In this document: piece by piece, positions 6,522 through 12,739 of the stretch | Numbering within the stretch: position 1 is the stretch's first letter | Layout of the letters: each line of letters opens with the position of its first letter | IMG/VR virus record: IMGVR_UViG_3300025889_000956 | Coordinates: 1 to 23,714 of that record | Source of the DNA: a virus | Reading direction: 5' to 3' (one strand) | Length of the DNA: 23,714 nucleotides | Program-made: the position numbers and the translations under genes | Notes under the pieces: generated by a model | Seen by the model: only the letters and a program-made list of their open reading frames with translations | What the model was told of the DNA's origin: nothing | Databases searched by the model: none

Positions 6522-6533
6522 GTAAAAACCAAA
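6522..6533 (+). promoter_or_regulatory. A-rich AACC leader motif
   Basis: GTAAAAACCAAA occupies the short leader between the promoter at 6487-6517 and the ATG at 6537, so the motif is at or near the mRNA 5' end here. Confidence 0.55.
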
Positions 6534-6536
6534 CGT

Positions 6537-6674
6537 ATGACACTATCTATGTCCACAGACACTTACACTGAGATGATCCGAGTACAGGCATCCCAGATCA
6601 AAGCACTCCAAGATAAGATAGCTGAGCTCGAAGCGAAGCTGGAAGTATCGGAGACTGCAAGCAAACTATTCTAA
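6537..6674 (+). CDS. Small coiled-coil protein, 45 aa
   Basis: First gene after the promoter. The 45-residue product has heptad-like spacing over residues about 17-40 (ASQIKALQDKIAELEAKLEV), a short coiled coil. A second in-frame ATG at 6549 would shorten it by four residues. Function unknown; as the first product of the recombination and replication block it may partner another early protein. Confidence 0.65.
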   Translation: MTLSMSTDTYTEMIRVQASQIKALQDKIAELEAKLEVSETASKLF

Positions 6675-6695
6675 CAAAAACAAAACCTTAATCTT

Positions 6696-7199
6696 ATGAG
6701 CAACTATAAATTCAAAACACAAAACATCAAGGGCAAGGAGTATGTTCCTGTCCAAGAGCGAGTTAAGTTCTTCCGTCAGGAAGACCAGTACAAGGGTTGG
6801 TCTATCGTCAACGAACTTGTTCACCTTGACGAGAATTCCTGCGTAATCAAGTGCTCTATCCTCAACGAGAACGGTATGCTGATTGCCTCTGCTCACGCTC
6901 AGGAAGACCGCACCTCTTCGATGATTAACAAGACCTCTTATGTGGAGAACGGAGAATCTTCTGCAGTAGGTCGAGCGCTGGCATTCCTTGGCATTGGCAT
7001 AGACAACTCTATCGCTTCTTCTAACGAGGTTTCTATGGCTGTGGCTAAGCAGGATACCCAAGCTCAGAAAAAACCTCTTACAGGCGATATTATTGCGTCG
7101 ATGAAATCTGCTGTTGCCTCCGGTAAAGAAGCACAGGTACGCAGTGCACTGAGCAAGTACACCTACAGCGACTCTCAACTAACTGAGATCTTCGGATGA
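6696..7199 (+). CDS. ERF/Rad52-like ssDNA annealing protein
   Basis: Residues about 14-110 follow a phage pattern I associate with single-strand annealing proteins of the ERF/Rad52-like group: YVPVQERVKFFR, then a beta-rich core, then INKTSYVENGESSAVGRALA followed by FLGIG. Such proteins anneal complementary single strands during phage recombination. The C-terminal part (about 120-167) is a flexible linker and a small helical tail. Two genes downstream lies a RecE-like exonuclease, the usual partner, which supports the call. The family assignment is from pattern memory; related phage proteins are often left as hypothetical. Confidence 0.6.
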   Translation: MSNYKFKTQNIKGKEYVPVQERVKFFRQEDQYKGWSIVNELVHLDENSCVIKCSILNENGMLIASAHAQEDRTSSMINKTSYVENGESSAVGRALAFLGIGIDNSIASSNEVSMAVAKQDTQAQKKPLTGDIIASMKSAVASGKEAQVRSALSKYTYSDSQLTEIFG

Positions 7200-7291
7200 T
7201 AGAAGGATTCTGGGGATACCTAATATTGTTAGGTATCTTCTTCCTCTGTTTCTATATTTATATTAAATGTTTCAGCAATGAGCGAGAATAA
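7196..7291 (+). CDS. Small membrane protein, 31 aa
   Basis: ATG overlaps the upstream stop as ATGA. Of the 31 residues, positions about 5-24 (FWGYLILLGIFFLCFYIYI) are one hydrophobic segment, followed by KCFSNERE. It overlaps the next gene by 14 bases. It repeats the pattern of tiny coupled membrane proteins seen at 998 and 4195. Function unknown. Confidence 0.5.
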   Translation: MIEGFWGYLILLGIFFLCFYIYIKCFSNERE

Positions 7292-7478
7292 AGGAAAGGC
7301 TATCTCACTAAGTAACGGATCGTTCTTTGCAATTCGATTTGAAAAGGAAGCAGATGAAAGCGAGATTCACATCTATCAGATGTATGGTGGCGATCAGGAT
7401 GTTTACTGTATGAGCCTACGTCCGGAAACTCTTGTGGAGTTTATCTATCAACTTGAAGATATGGTTGAACCACAATGA
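7278..7478 (+). CDS. Hypothetical protein, 66 aa
   Basis: Unrecognised acidic 66-residue protein with alternating strands (GSFFAIRFEKEADESEIHIY) and a C-terminal helix. It sits between the annealing protein and the nuclease and overlaps the nuclease start (ATGA at 7475), so it may belong to the recombination unit, but no motif shows this. Confidence 0.65.
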   Translation: MSENKGKAISLSNGSFFAIRFEKEADESEIHIYQMYGGDQDVYCMSLRPETLVEFIYQLEDMVEPQ

Positions 7479-8233
7479 TTACCGAAGACTACAAAACCCT
7501 GATGATGCTCAGTGATGAGAACTACTACGCCGACAGGCAGTTCTTATCCAACAGCTCACTGAAGATGCTGCGAGAGTCACCTACTAAGTTTGACCAGTGG
7601 CGCAAAGGAATCTACCGACAGCCAGACACTTCAGCGTTTGCTCTCGGTAAGGCAGTGCACTCTATGTTCTTAGAAGGTGTTGACACCGCAGTGCTGTGTG
7701 AGATCCGCAGAGACAAGAGAACACAAGAGTACCGAGACCTGCTTGATGCGAGCTACGGGAAGAACCTGCTGACCGCATCAGAGTACAAGGACTACGAAGG
7801 GATGGTTAAGAAACTCCAGTCTATCGAAGAGGTTAACAACCTTATTGATGGTGGTGTTCCTGAACTTGCTGGGTTCGCTAACCTTTACGGTCTGGACTTC
7901 AAAGCCAAAGCAGATATGATTATTGAGACAGAGGATTTGAAATACCTCGTCGATCTAAAGACATCAGCGAAGCCTTTGGATGAGTTCTACCGGAGCGCAA
8001 GGTACTTGCTGTACAATCAGCAGGCATACCTGTACCAACAGATATTTGGCATTGACCATTTTATCTTTGTGGTTGTGGAGAAATCCTATCCTTACGAGGT
8101 AGGTATCTTTGAGTGCTCGGATGAGTTCCTGACATCGGGAAGACTCGAGCTGGAGAAATCAGTAGAAATGTATAAAGAACTATTTATCAATAATGAGTAC
8201 AACCCTAACAGCGCCAGAGGCTATACCTTATAA
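7475..8233 (+). CDS. RecE-like PD-(D/E)XK exonuclease
   Basis: The 252 residues follow the RecE/exonuclease VIII family (DUF3799-like): LSNSSLKMLRESPTKF near the N-terminus, FALGKAVHSMFLEG (55-68, conserved His62), KADMIIETEDLKYLVDLKTS (145-164) with Asp147, Asp160 and Lys162 as the PD-(D/E)XK core, and YNQQAYLYQQIFG (180-192) with the conserved Gln. It should digest one strand of double-stranded DNA ends to give single strands for the annealing protein at 6696. The last 41 bases overlap the next gene. Confidence 0.8.
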   Translation: MITEDYKTLMMLSDENYYADRQFLSNSSLKMLRESPTKFDQWRKGIYRQPDTSAFALGKAVHSMFLEGVDTAVLCEIRRDKRTQEYRDLLDASYGKNLLTASEYKDYEGMVKKLQSIEEVNNLIDGGVPELAGFANLYGLDFKAKADMIIETEDLKYLVDLKTSAKPLDEFYRSARYLLYNQQAYLYQQIFGIDHFIFVVVEKSYPYEVGIFECSDEFLTSGRLELEKSVEMYKELFINNEYNPNSARGYTL

Positions 8234-8615
8234 CTCTGTCGTAGACAACATCATCAACTCAGTAACGAGTATCTGTGGTGTCAACAAAGAGAAGATCTTC
8301 GAGGACACAAGGACTCGAGACTACGTTACCGCTCGGCAGATCATCACAAATATAATGGTGTCTGAAGGCTTCAATGCTTCTACTGCTGCTCGGGTTATGA
8401 ACCTTAATCCAAAGAGTTGCTTTGTGTATATCGCTAAGCATCAGGAAAATATGAAGAGCAATCACTATAGTGAGATCTTCAACAAATCACTTGATTTAGT
8501 CCGCTCCAATACATATCTTAGTATTGCTAATGAAGGTGTTATTAATTCTATTAACGCGAGAGTAGCGCGACTTGAGGCTGTTGTCGAGCACCTCAAGCAA
8601 TTAATGCTAAACTAA
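8193..8615 (+). CDS. DnaA domain IV-like DNA-binding protein
   Basis: Residues about 26-85 (VCGVNKEKIF-like start ICGVNKEKIFEDTRTRDYV, then ARQIITNIMV and STAARVMNL) resemble the C-terminal DNA-binding domain of DnaA: an Arg-rich strand, AR.I..., and a helix-turn-helix. The AAA+ ATPase part of DnaA is absent. The C-terminal 50 residues look like a coiled coil (NARVARLEAVVEHLKQL). It could bind a phage origin or act as a regulator. The start ATG at 8193 is inside the nuclease gene; the next in-frame Met would cut into the domain. Confidence 0.65.
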   Translation: MSTTLTAPEAIPYNSVVDNIINSVTSICGVNKEKIFEDTRTRDYVTARQIITNIMVSEGFNASTAARVMNLNPKSCFVYIAKHQENMKSNHYSEIFNKSLDLVRSNTYLSIANEGVINSINARVARLEAVVEHLKQLMLN

Positions 8616-8622
8616 AAACAAA

Positions 8623-8871
8623 ATGGCAGATAATAAATCAATCGACTTCGTTGGTCAGGTTAAGACAATCAAGACCAAATACGGAGACATCATCAAGATC
8701 GCTCTTGGCCCTAACGACTTTGCTAAGTTGGATGGTCATAAGAACGACAAGGGCTGGGTTAACCTCGAGGTTAAGACTAAGCGCGACGGAAGCCACTATA
8801 TGTCTTTCCAAGCACCCTACACTCCGAATGCTGCGACTCCAGTCAACGAGTCAGAAGACGTCCCGTTCTAG
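8623..8871 (+). CDS. Small SSB-like protein, 82 aa
   Basis: A compact beta-rich protein (FVGQVKTIKTKYGDIIKIAL ... WVNLEVKTKRDGSHYMSF) followed by a flexible stretch and the acidic tip SEDVPF, very like the C-terminal DDIPF tip of single-stranded DNA-binding proteins that recruits partner proteins. I infer an OB-fold phage SSB, shorter than bacterial SSB (about 110-180 residues). The leader CTAAAAACAAA precedes the ATG, and a terminator follows at 8906. It lies among recombination and replication genes, which fits. Confidence 0.6.
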   Translation: MADNKSIDFVGQVKTIKTKYGDIIKIALGPNDFAKLDGHKNDKGWVNLEVKTKRDGSHYMSFQAPYTPNAATPVNESEDVPF

Positions 8872-8905
8872 GTTTTTCAATTTGGTTTTTGACTAGACGG
8901 TTGGA

Positions 8906-8934
8906 GGGGGTAGCGAAAGCTGCCCCTTTCTTTT
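8906..8934 (+). terminator. Rho-independent terminator
   Basis: GGGGTAGC (8907-8914), GAAA loop, GCTGCCCC (8919-8926), eight pairs with one T-G wobble, followed by TTTCTTTT. It closes the recombination unit after the SSB-like gene; no promoter box was seen directly after it, so read-through may feed the genes downstream. Confidence 0.85.
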
Positions 8935-8950
8935 CTAAACTTAATTAATT

Positions 8951-9079
8951 ATGAGCTGTAGTTTACACCAACGAGATTTAGAAGAACTCATTAAAGAGAT
9001 TGAAGATGAAAACAAAAATGATATTCGACCTGAGCGACCCGCAACAGAAGCGGGAGTTCTACGCAGCGACAAATGCTGA
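8951..9079 (+). CDS. Hypothetical small protein, 42 aa
   Basis: A 42-residue frame with an acidic helix (HQRDLEELIKEIEDENKND) and a basic C-terminal tail. The ATG follows an AT-rich TTAATTAATT. It overlaps the next gene by 62 bases in another frame. Support is only start context and position, so this is tentative. Confidence 0.4.
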   Translation: MSCSLHQRDLEELIKEIEDENKNDIRPERPATEAGVLRSDKC

Positions 9080-9230
9080 AGCACTAAGTAATGTAGTTCA
9101 GGAGTTCTGGATTGCAGCATCTGTGGCTATTAAGTCAGAGCAAGAAGAGGACTACTTTATGAAGCTTATTAATCTCTGGGATGAGTTGATGAGCGACGAA
9201 GGAATCACCTTAGATAAGTTTCCTGACTGA
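9018..9230 (+). CDS. Hypothetical acidic protein, 70 aa
   Basis: The chosen ATG at 9018 follows GAAAACAAAA, the usual A-rich context, and gives the N-terminus MIFDLSDPQQKREFY, a type of beginning common in small phage replication-region proteins. An earlier ATG at 9006 would add four residues. The rest is acidic and helical with two Trp residues. Function unknown. Confidence 0.6.
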   Translation: MIFDLSDPQQKREFYAATNAEALSNVVQEFWIAASVAIKSEQEEDYFMKLINLWDELMSDEGITLDKFPD

Positions 9231-9245
9231 GGACAATGTATAATA

Positions 9246-9292
9246 AAATACACAAAACGATAAGACTTTGTGCATTTAAATACACATAACGA
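9246..9292. repeat. Direct and inverted repeats in 140-bp gap
   Basis: The 9231-9371 gap has AAATACACAAAACGA (9246-9260) and AAATACACATAACGA (9278-9292), 14 of 15 identical and 32 bp apart start to start, about three helical turns. Between them CACAAA (9251-9256) and TTTGTG (9267-9272) are inverted, and GTGCATTTAAATACAC (9270-9285) is a palindrome with one mismatch. It is a candidate operator or origin element. Confidence 0.5.
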
Positions 9293-9371
9293 AATCTTTA
9301 GCGCTAACGAGAGATGACAAAAGGTGTAACTCAACTCGGAGAATATCCGAATTACTAAACAAAATCTGACA

Positions 9372-9734
9372 ATGAACCAACTAATCAAAGAAGTAGAAAT
9401 CTGGGCAGAGAACCGAGGTCTTCTTAAACCGGAGCTGTCATCACGCCAAGCCCTAAAGGTAATGGAAGAAGTGGGCGAGACTATGGCTGCACTTGCTCGA
9501 GGTAACCGACGAGAACTTAAAGACGGGATCGGTGATTCTATCGTAACCCTTATTATCTTAGCTGCTCAGCAAGGGATGTCCGCAGAAGACTGCCTTCAGT
9601 CAGCCTACAACGAAATCAAAGACCGCACAGGTAAGACTGTTGATGGTGTGTTTGTGAAGGATGAGTTCTGTAAGTGCACCGCACATCCTATCTCAGGTGC
9701 TACTTGTGGTCGCTGTGGTAAAACTATGAAGTGA
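9372..9734 (+). CDS. MazG-like NTP pyrophosphohydrolase with Zn ribbon
   Basis: Residues about 1-90 are an all-alpha NTP pyrophosphohydrolase: metal-binding EEVGE (32-36) and DGIGD (51-55) helices are present. These enzymes hydrolyse NTPs or dNTPs to monophosphates and pyrophosphate; phage MazG proteins may adjust nucleotide or alarmone pools. The C-terminal tail (99-120) adds FCKC (Cys100, Cys102) and CGRC (Cys112, Cys115), likely one zinc site, which is not part of the core fold. The stop overlaps the next start as TGATG. Confidence 0.8.
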   Translation: MNQLIKEVEIWAENRGLLKPELSSRQALKVMEEVGETMAALARGNRRELKDGIGDSIVTLIILAAQQGMSAEDCLQSAYNEIKDRTGKTVDGVFVKDEFCKCTAHPISGATCGRCGKTMK

Positions 9735-10060
9735 TGGAAGAGAATCAGGATTTAGGTCAGATGATCTATATGTACTCAGTACAACTAACTTGGAAGGTAG
9801 CCCACGGTAAGTCCTACGTTAACCACTACAAAGGCTCAAAGGACAGACCATATCAGTTTGTGTCTAGGGCTGCTAGCATCGAAGACATCAACCGACACCC
9901 AGAGATGATTATGCGGATGATGGTAGACAACGGACTCACTGGCAAGAAGATTAAAGACTTCTACATCAAGGAGTGCTACGAGCAGCGAGAGATCAACAGG
10001 TCGTTCGCCTTCAGGGAGAAAGACTATGAGGAGGAGTTTAAGAAGCAGATGAACAAATAA
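9734..10060 (+). CDS. Hypothetical basic protein, 108 aa
   Basis: Unrecognised 108-residue protein. The ATG at 9734 overlaps the MazG stop (TGATG); a GTG one codon earlier is less likely. The C-terminal third is charged and helical (REKDYEEEFKKQMNK). It lies between MazG and the helicase in the replication block; nothing further can be read from it. Confidence 0.7.
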   Translation: MEENQDLGQMIYMYSVQLTWKVAHGKSYVNHYKGSKDRPYQFVSRAASIEDINRHPEMIMRMMVDNGLTGKKIKDFYIKECYEQREINRSFAFREKDYEEEFKKQMNK

Positions 10061-10077
10061 CTAAAAAACAAAAACCA
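10061..10077 (+). promoter_or_regulatory. A-rich AACC leader motif
   Basis: CTAAAAAACAAAAACCA starts right after the upstream stop codon and abuts the ATG of the helicase gene at 10078. Confidence 0.55.
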
Positions 10078-11043
10078 ATGGAAGAGACAACAATTCAACG
10101 CGGAGCAATCAGAGACTTTATCTTTGACGGACAGCGACTCAAAGACCAACTCATAAACCTTCGTCAGGAAGGTGTTAAGAAAGGTGAGTGGGTTGGGTTT
10201 AACAACCTGTTCGACAAGTACTCAATGAAGAAGGGCTCCACCACCTACATCTATGCTGGTGCTCACGCAGGTAAATCTCAGTTTACCTTTGAGCTGATTA
10301 TGAACCTAGCCCAGTATTCCGGATGGAAGTGGGCTATCTATTCACCAGAGACGGGATCACCAACAGACCTCTATGCTGAGTTGGTGTGGGTGTATCTTCG
10401 TAAGCCTTTCCTCATCAATGACAAGGTTACCGCTAGCGATGAAGAGGCTGAGAAGGCTATTGACTTTGTGTCTAAGCACTTCTTCGTTGTAGACTCAGGA
10501 CTGAAAGACCTAACTGTTGAGGGATTCTATACTGCCGTTGAGGAGATTGAAGACCGCTACGATGTAAAGATTGACGGCTGTGTTATTGATCCATTTACCG
10601 AAATAAAGACAGATGTTTCCTCTGGAGTACGAGATGATATTGCTATTGGTCAGGTACTTACTCGCATCCGTAAGCACTCTTCAGAGCGAGACTACCATAC
10701 GATTGTCACCGTACACACCAAACACCAACAACCAAAGTACAAGAATGGAATCCCCTATGTGGATGTTCCTACTATGAATGACATCGCTGGTGGTATGCAG
10801 TGGTCTCGTAAGGGTATGATGATTGTCAACGTATGGCGCTGTCCGTATGGTCTTGAGGACGAGAACGGAATCCCCTACGAACCCAATCAGGTAAAGATTA
10901 CTATTGTAAAAGCAAAGCCTAAGATTGTGGGTAAGCTCGGTAGCTTATATCTTTACTACGACAGATTAGCAAACCGATACTACGAACTAAGCGAGAATGG
11001 AAAAAAGCGATTCGCCTACGACAAGCCTACTACGGACTTTTAA
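10078..11043 (+). CDS. DnaB-like replicative helicase (RecA-fold domain)
   Basis: The 321 residues form a RecA-type ATPase like the C-terminal domain of DnaB. Walker A is AGAHAGKSQ (60-68), Walker B lies in DGCVIDPFTEI, and a segment before the end (MNDIAGGMQWSRKGMMIVNV) fits the AGG.QW/RK region of phage helicases. The N-terminal primase-binding domain of DnaB is missing, as in several phage helicases. It likely forms a ring that unwinds the phage replication fork. The 3' end overlaps the next gene by 47 bases. Confidence 0.75.
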   Translation: MEETTIQRGAIRDFIFDGQRLKDQLINLRQEGVKKGEWVGFNNLFDKYSMKKGSTTYIYAGAHAGKSQFTFELIMNLAQYSGWKWAIYSPETGSPTDLYAELVWVYLRKPFLINDKVTASDEEAEKAIDFVSKHFFVVDSGLKDLTVEGFYTAVEEIEDRYDVKIDGCVIDPFTEIKTDVSSGVRDDIAIGQVLTRIRKHSSERDYHTIVTVHTKHQQPKYKNGIPYVDVPTMNDIAGGMQWSRKGMMIVNVWRCPYGLEDENGIPYEPNQVKITIVKAKPKIVGKLGSLYLYYDRLANRYYELSENGKKRFAYDKPTTDF

Positions 11044-11287
11044 AATAAGCTGGGCGAATACACTTAAAGTGTTCTTTGATCTCAACGTAGAGAAGATTAC
11101 CTCTTGTGAGGTTACCGATTCGGGTGACCTTGTGATAAATGGAAACGAATACAAACTAGACGTTGCCAACTACACAGGTCACTCGGACAGGTATATCTTC
11201 TTCAACCCAAACAACGGAAGGATAGTCGTTGAGACATCAGGAGTAAAAAGAATTTATAAGCTAGAGGTTGATTTATTAGACCACTAA
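10997..11287 (+). CDS. Hypothetical protein, 96 aa
   Basis: Unrecognised beta-rich protein (SCEVTDSGDLVINGNEYKL) starting in GAGAATGGAAAAAAG inside the helicase gene. The first 16 residues are encoded in the overlap. A GTG start around 11069 would avoid the overlap and cannot be excluded. Its stop codon lies inside the spacer of the promoter at 11268-11298, mirroring the sigma-like gene and the first promoter. Confidence 0.6.
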   Translation: MEKSDSPTTSLLRTFKISWANTLKVFFDLNVEKITSCEVTDSGDLVINGNEYKLDVANYTGHSDRYIFFNPNNGRIVVETSGVKRIYKLEVDLLDH

Positions 11288-11298
11288 ATATATCTTTG
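11268..11298 (+). promoter_or_regulatory. Bacteroidota-type promoter with spacer dyad
   Basis: TTG at 11268-11270, a 20-bp spacer and TATCTTTG at 11291-11298. The spacer holds TAG (11277-11279), ACCA, CTA (11284-11286), at the same offset as in the promoter at 6487. The ATG at 11305 is only six bases after the -7 box, so the mRNA should be leaderless or nearly so. Confidence 0.75.
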
Positions 11299-11304
11299 TA
11301 TTGT

Positions 11305-11568
11305 ATGGCAACATCAGAACAAATCAGAGAGATTGGTAACGAGGTTATCGATATGCTTGTTTCTAAGAACACAGCATACGGAGACAGCGCTTTGAACCCT
11401 ATCGCTATCTTCGGCAACTCAGATCCTATCATCTCACTGGGTGCTAGGATTGATGACAAGCTCAGCCGTATCAGAAACCGAGGAGTAACTGACGAGACAG
11501 AAGATACGGTCTCTGACTTAATTGGCTATCTTATTCTTTATAAGCTGGCCCTGAAGAATAAGAAGTAA
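11305..11568 (+). CDS. DUF1599-like protein, 87 aa
   Basis: The pattern AYGDSALNPIAIFG ... LGARIDDKLSRIRNRG ... EDTVSDLIGYLILYKLA matches the small DUF1599 family (nucleotide modification-associated domain 1) found in phages, where a role in nucleotide or base modification has been proposed. The frame is open three codons upstream to a TTG, but that TTG lies in the -7 box, so the ATG at 11305 is the start. Stop overlaps the next ATG. Confidence 0.7.
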   Translation: MATSEQIREIGNEVIDMLVSKNTAYGDSALNPIAIFGNSDPIISLGARIDDKLSRIRNRGVTDETEDTVSDLIGYLILYKLALKNKK

Positions 11569-11963
11569 TGTTTATCAAACAAGAGGCCGAGCTGTTTGAC
11601 TTCCTTCTAAGGAATCACATCCCCGACCTCCAACCGAGCGAGCACCCTACCTCTCGCTACGACTGTTACTCTGAGCTTTACAACCTAGACATAGAGCTCA
11701 AGTGCCGTCAGTCGCACTACGACAACCTACTTATTGAGAAGAAAAAATATGATGCCCTAAAGCTTAGGGCTATTATTTTTAGTACCATTCCGTACTACAT
11801 CAACTCCACACCGGAAGGTGTTTGGGCGTTTGACCTGTCTAAGCTACCAGAGCCTAAGTGGGAATCTAGGAAGATGCCAAAGACCACTCAGTTTGCAGAC
11901 AATAGCGAGGTCATCAAAGAAGTTGGGTATATTAGTATATCACTAGGTATGAGATTGTTATGA
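11568..11963 (+). CDS. Putative PD-(D/E)XK nuclease, 131 aa
   Basis: The segment NLDIELKCRQSHYDNLLIEK (39-58) has the acidic residue, E-x-K core (Glu43, Lys45) and following conserved helix of a restriction-endonuclease-like fold, with Asp32 or Asp41 as the other metal ligand. The region from 88 on (EGVWAFDLSKLPEPKW) reads as the end of the sheet. Its size and its position next to RusA suggest a phage DNA-processing nuclease. Substrate cannot be told. Confidence 0.6.
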   Translation: MFIKQEAELFDFLLRNHIPDLQPSEHPTSRYDCYSELYNLDIELKCRQSHYDNLLIEKKKYDALKLRAIIFSTIPYYINSTPEGVWAFDLSKLPEPKWESRKMPKTTQFADNSEVIKEVGYISISLGMRLL

Positions 11964-12319
11964 CACCACAAGAGATTATACTGCTAATGCCTGTGCCTCC
12001 GTCGCTCAATAAGCTCTACTCTCAGAAGCATTGGAGCGCTAGAAGTAATATGAAAAACAAATACCGAGAGATAGTATATGCAGCCCTTCAAGAATACGAT
12101 CCGTTTTTTGCTCAAACCTATAGTTTGGATATTAGCTACAATTGTCCTTATGACGTTGACAATATGGTTCTTGCTAGTAAGTTTGTATCGGATAGTCTTA
12201 AATCGCTGGGTTATATCAAAGATGATAGCCCAAGATATTTTAAGAAACTATCTATCCGGAAGGACGAAGAAATCGAAAAAGGATATGCCAAAGTAATAAT
12301 CAGATATTATGGGGAGTAA
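11960..12319 (+). CDS. RusA-like Holliday junction resolvase
   Basis: PVPPSLNKLY (11-20), HWSARSNMKNKYREIV and the acidic segment YDVDNMVLASKFVSDSLKSL (64-83) followed by GYIKDDS (84-90) follow the RusA family. Asp65, Asp67 and Asp78 are the probable metal-binding residues of the active site, and Lys74 the conserved basic residue. At 119 residues it is the normal family length. It should cut four-way junctions left by recombination or replication before packaging. It overlaps the upstream nuclease by four bases and the next gene by eleven. Confidence 0.85.
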   Translation: MTPQEIILLMPVPPSLNKLYSQKHWSARSNMKNKYREIVYAALQEYDPFFAQTYSLDISYNCPYDVDNMVLASKFVSDSLKSLGYIKDDSPRYFKKLSIRKDEEIEKGYAKVIIRYYGE

Positions 12320-12548
12320 TCTTCAATACTATAACGATCCCGCTATAAAGGAATCTATAGACAAGATCCTTGCTGAGATGGCTAGTGTGTTTGCCCAGTG
12401 TGGTCAGGACTCTACGCTCAAGGAAATCAAAGAGGCATATAAGAAAGAGTGGGCTCTGATGGATGAGATCGCTAAGATCGACCCAGAGTTTGCTAAAGTA
12501 TTACGACCATACAACGAACAGGAGTGGAAGAGGACTACTACGAAATGA
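12309..12548 (+). CDS. Hypothetical acidic helical protein, 79 aa
   Basis: Unrecognised 79-residue helical protein that starts inside the RusA gene and whose stop overlaps the next ATG (ATGA at 12545). No motif is evident. Confidence 0.65.
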   Translation: MGSNLQYYNDPAIKESIDKILAEMASVFAQCGQDSTLKEIKEAYKKEWALMDEIAKIDPEFAKVLRPYNEQEWKRTTTK

Positions 12549-12739
12549 TGAGCGACGCAGAGGCTAACTTCTTTTTAGACCTCTACGAAGCGATTAAGAA
12601 GCGTTGTGATAGTGGGACACCAGTAACGCTCGTAGGTCTCTCTAAAGACCTTAAAATGCGTCCTAGCGAGCTTGCTGACTACCTGATTGACATAACAAGA
12701 ATGCTCAACGCAATTGAAGAAGAAAAGAAAATACGATAA
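12545..12739 (+). CDS. Hypothetical small HTH-like protein, 64 aa
   Basis: Starts at ATG 12545 overlapping the upstream stop; a second ATG follows at 12548 and a GTG at 12524 would lengthen it. The central part (TPVTLVGLSKDLKMRPSELA) has the spacing of a helix-turn-helix, with a helix on each side. It directly precedes and overlaps the gp55-like gene by 26 bases, so a linked regulatory role is possible but unproven. Confidence 0.55.
   Translation: MMSDAEANFFLDLYEAIKKRCDSGTPVTLVGLSKDLKMRPSELADYLIDITRMLNAIEEEKKIR

Noticed and set aside
6666-7178. 170-codon open frame antisense to the annealing protein
   Set aside because: All neighbours are on the + strand and the sense frame shows clear family motifs; the product has no recognisable pattern.
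8062-8069. TATCTTTG promoter box inside the RecE-like gene (also at 8104-8111)
   Set aside because: Both lie in coding sequence with no TTG at the right distance, and no gene starts nearby; they code for aromatic-rich protein segments.
8651-8896. 81-codon frame overlapping the SSB-like gene
   Set aside because: Shadow of the real gene: Ser/Arg/Leu-rich, no start context, runs into the terminator region.
9235-9358. Two very short frames (17 and 14 codons) in the repeat-rich gap
   Set aside because: No start context or coupling; the DNA is better explained by repeats.
10119-10126. TATCTTTG inside the helicase gene
   Set aside because: No TTG about 20 bp upstream and no gene start follows; it is part of codons for Phe-Ile-Phe.
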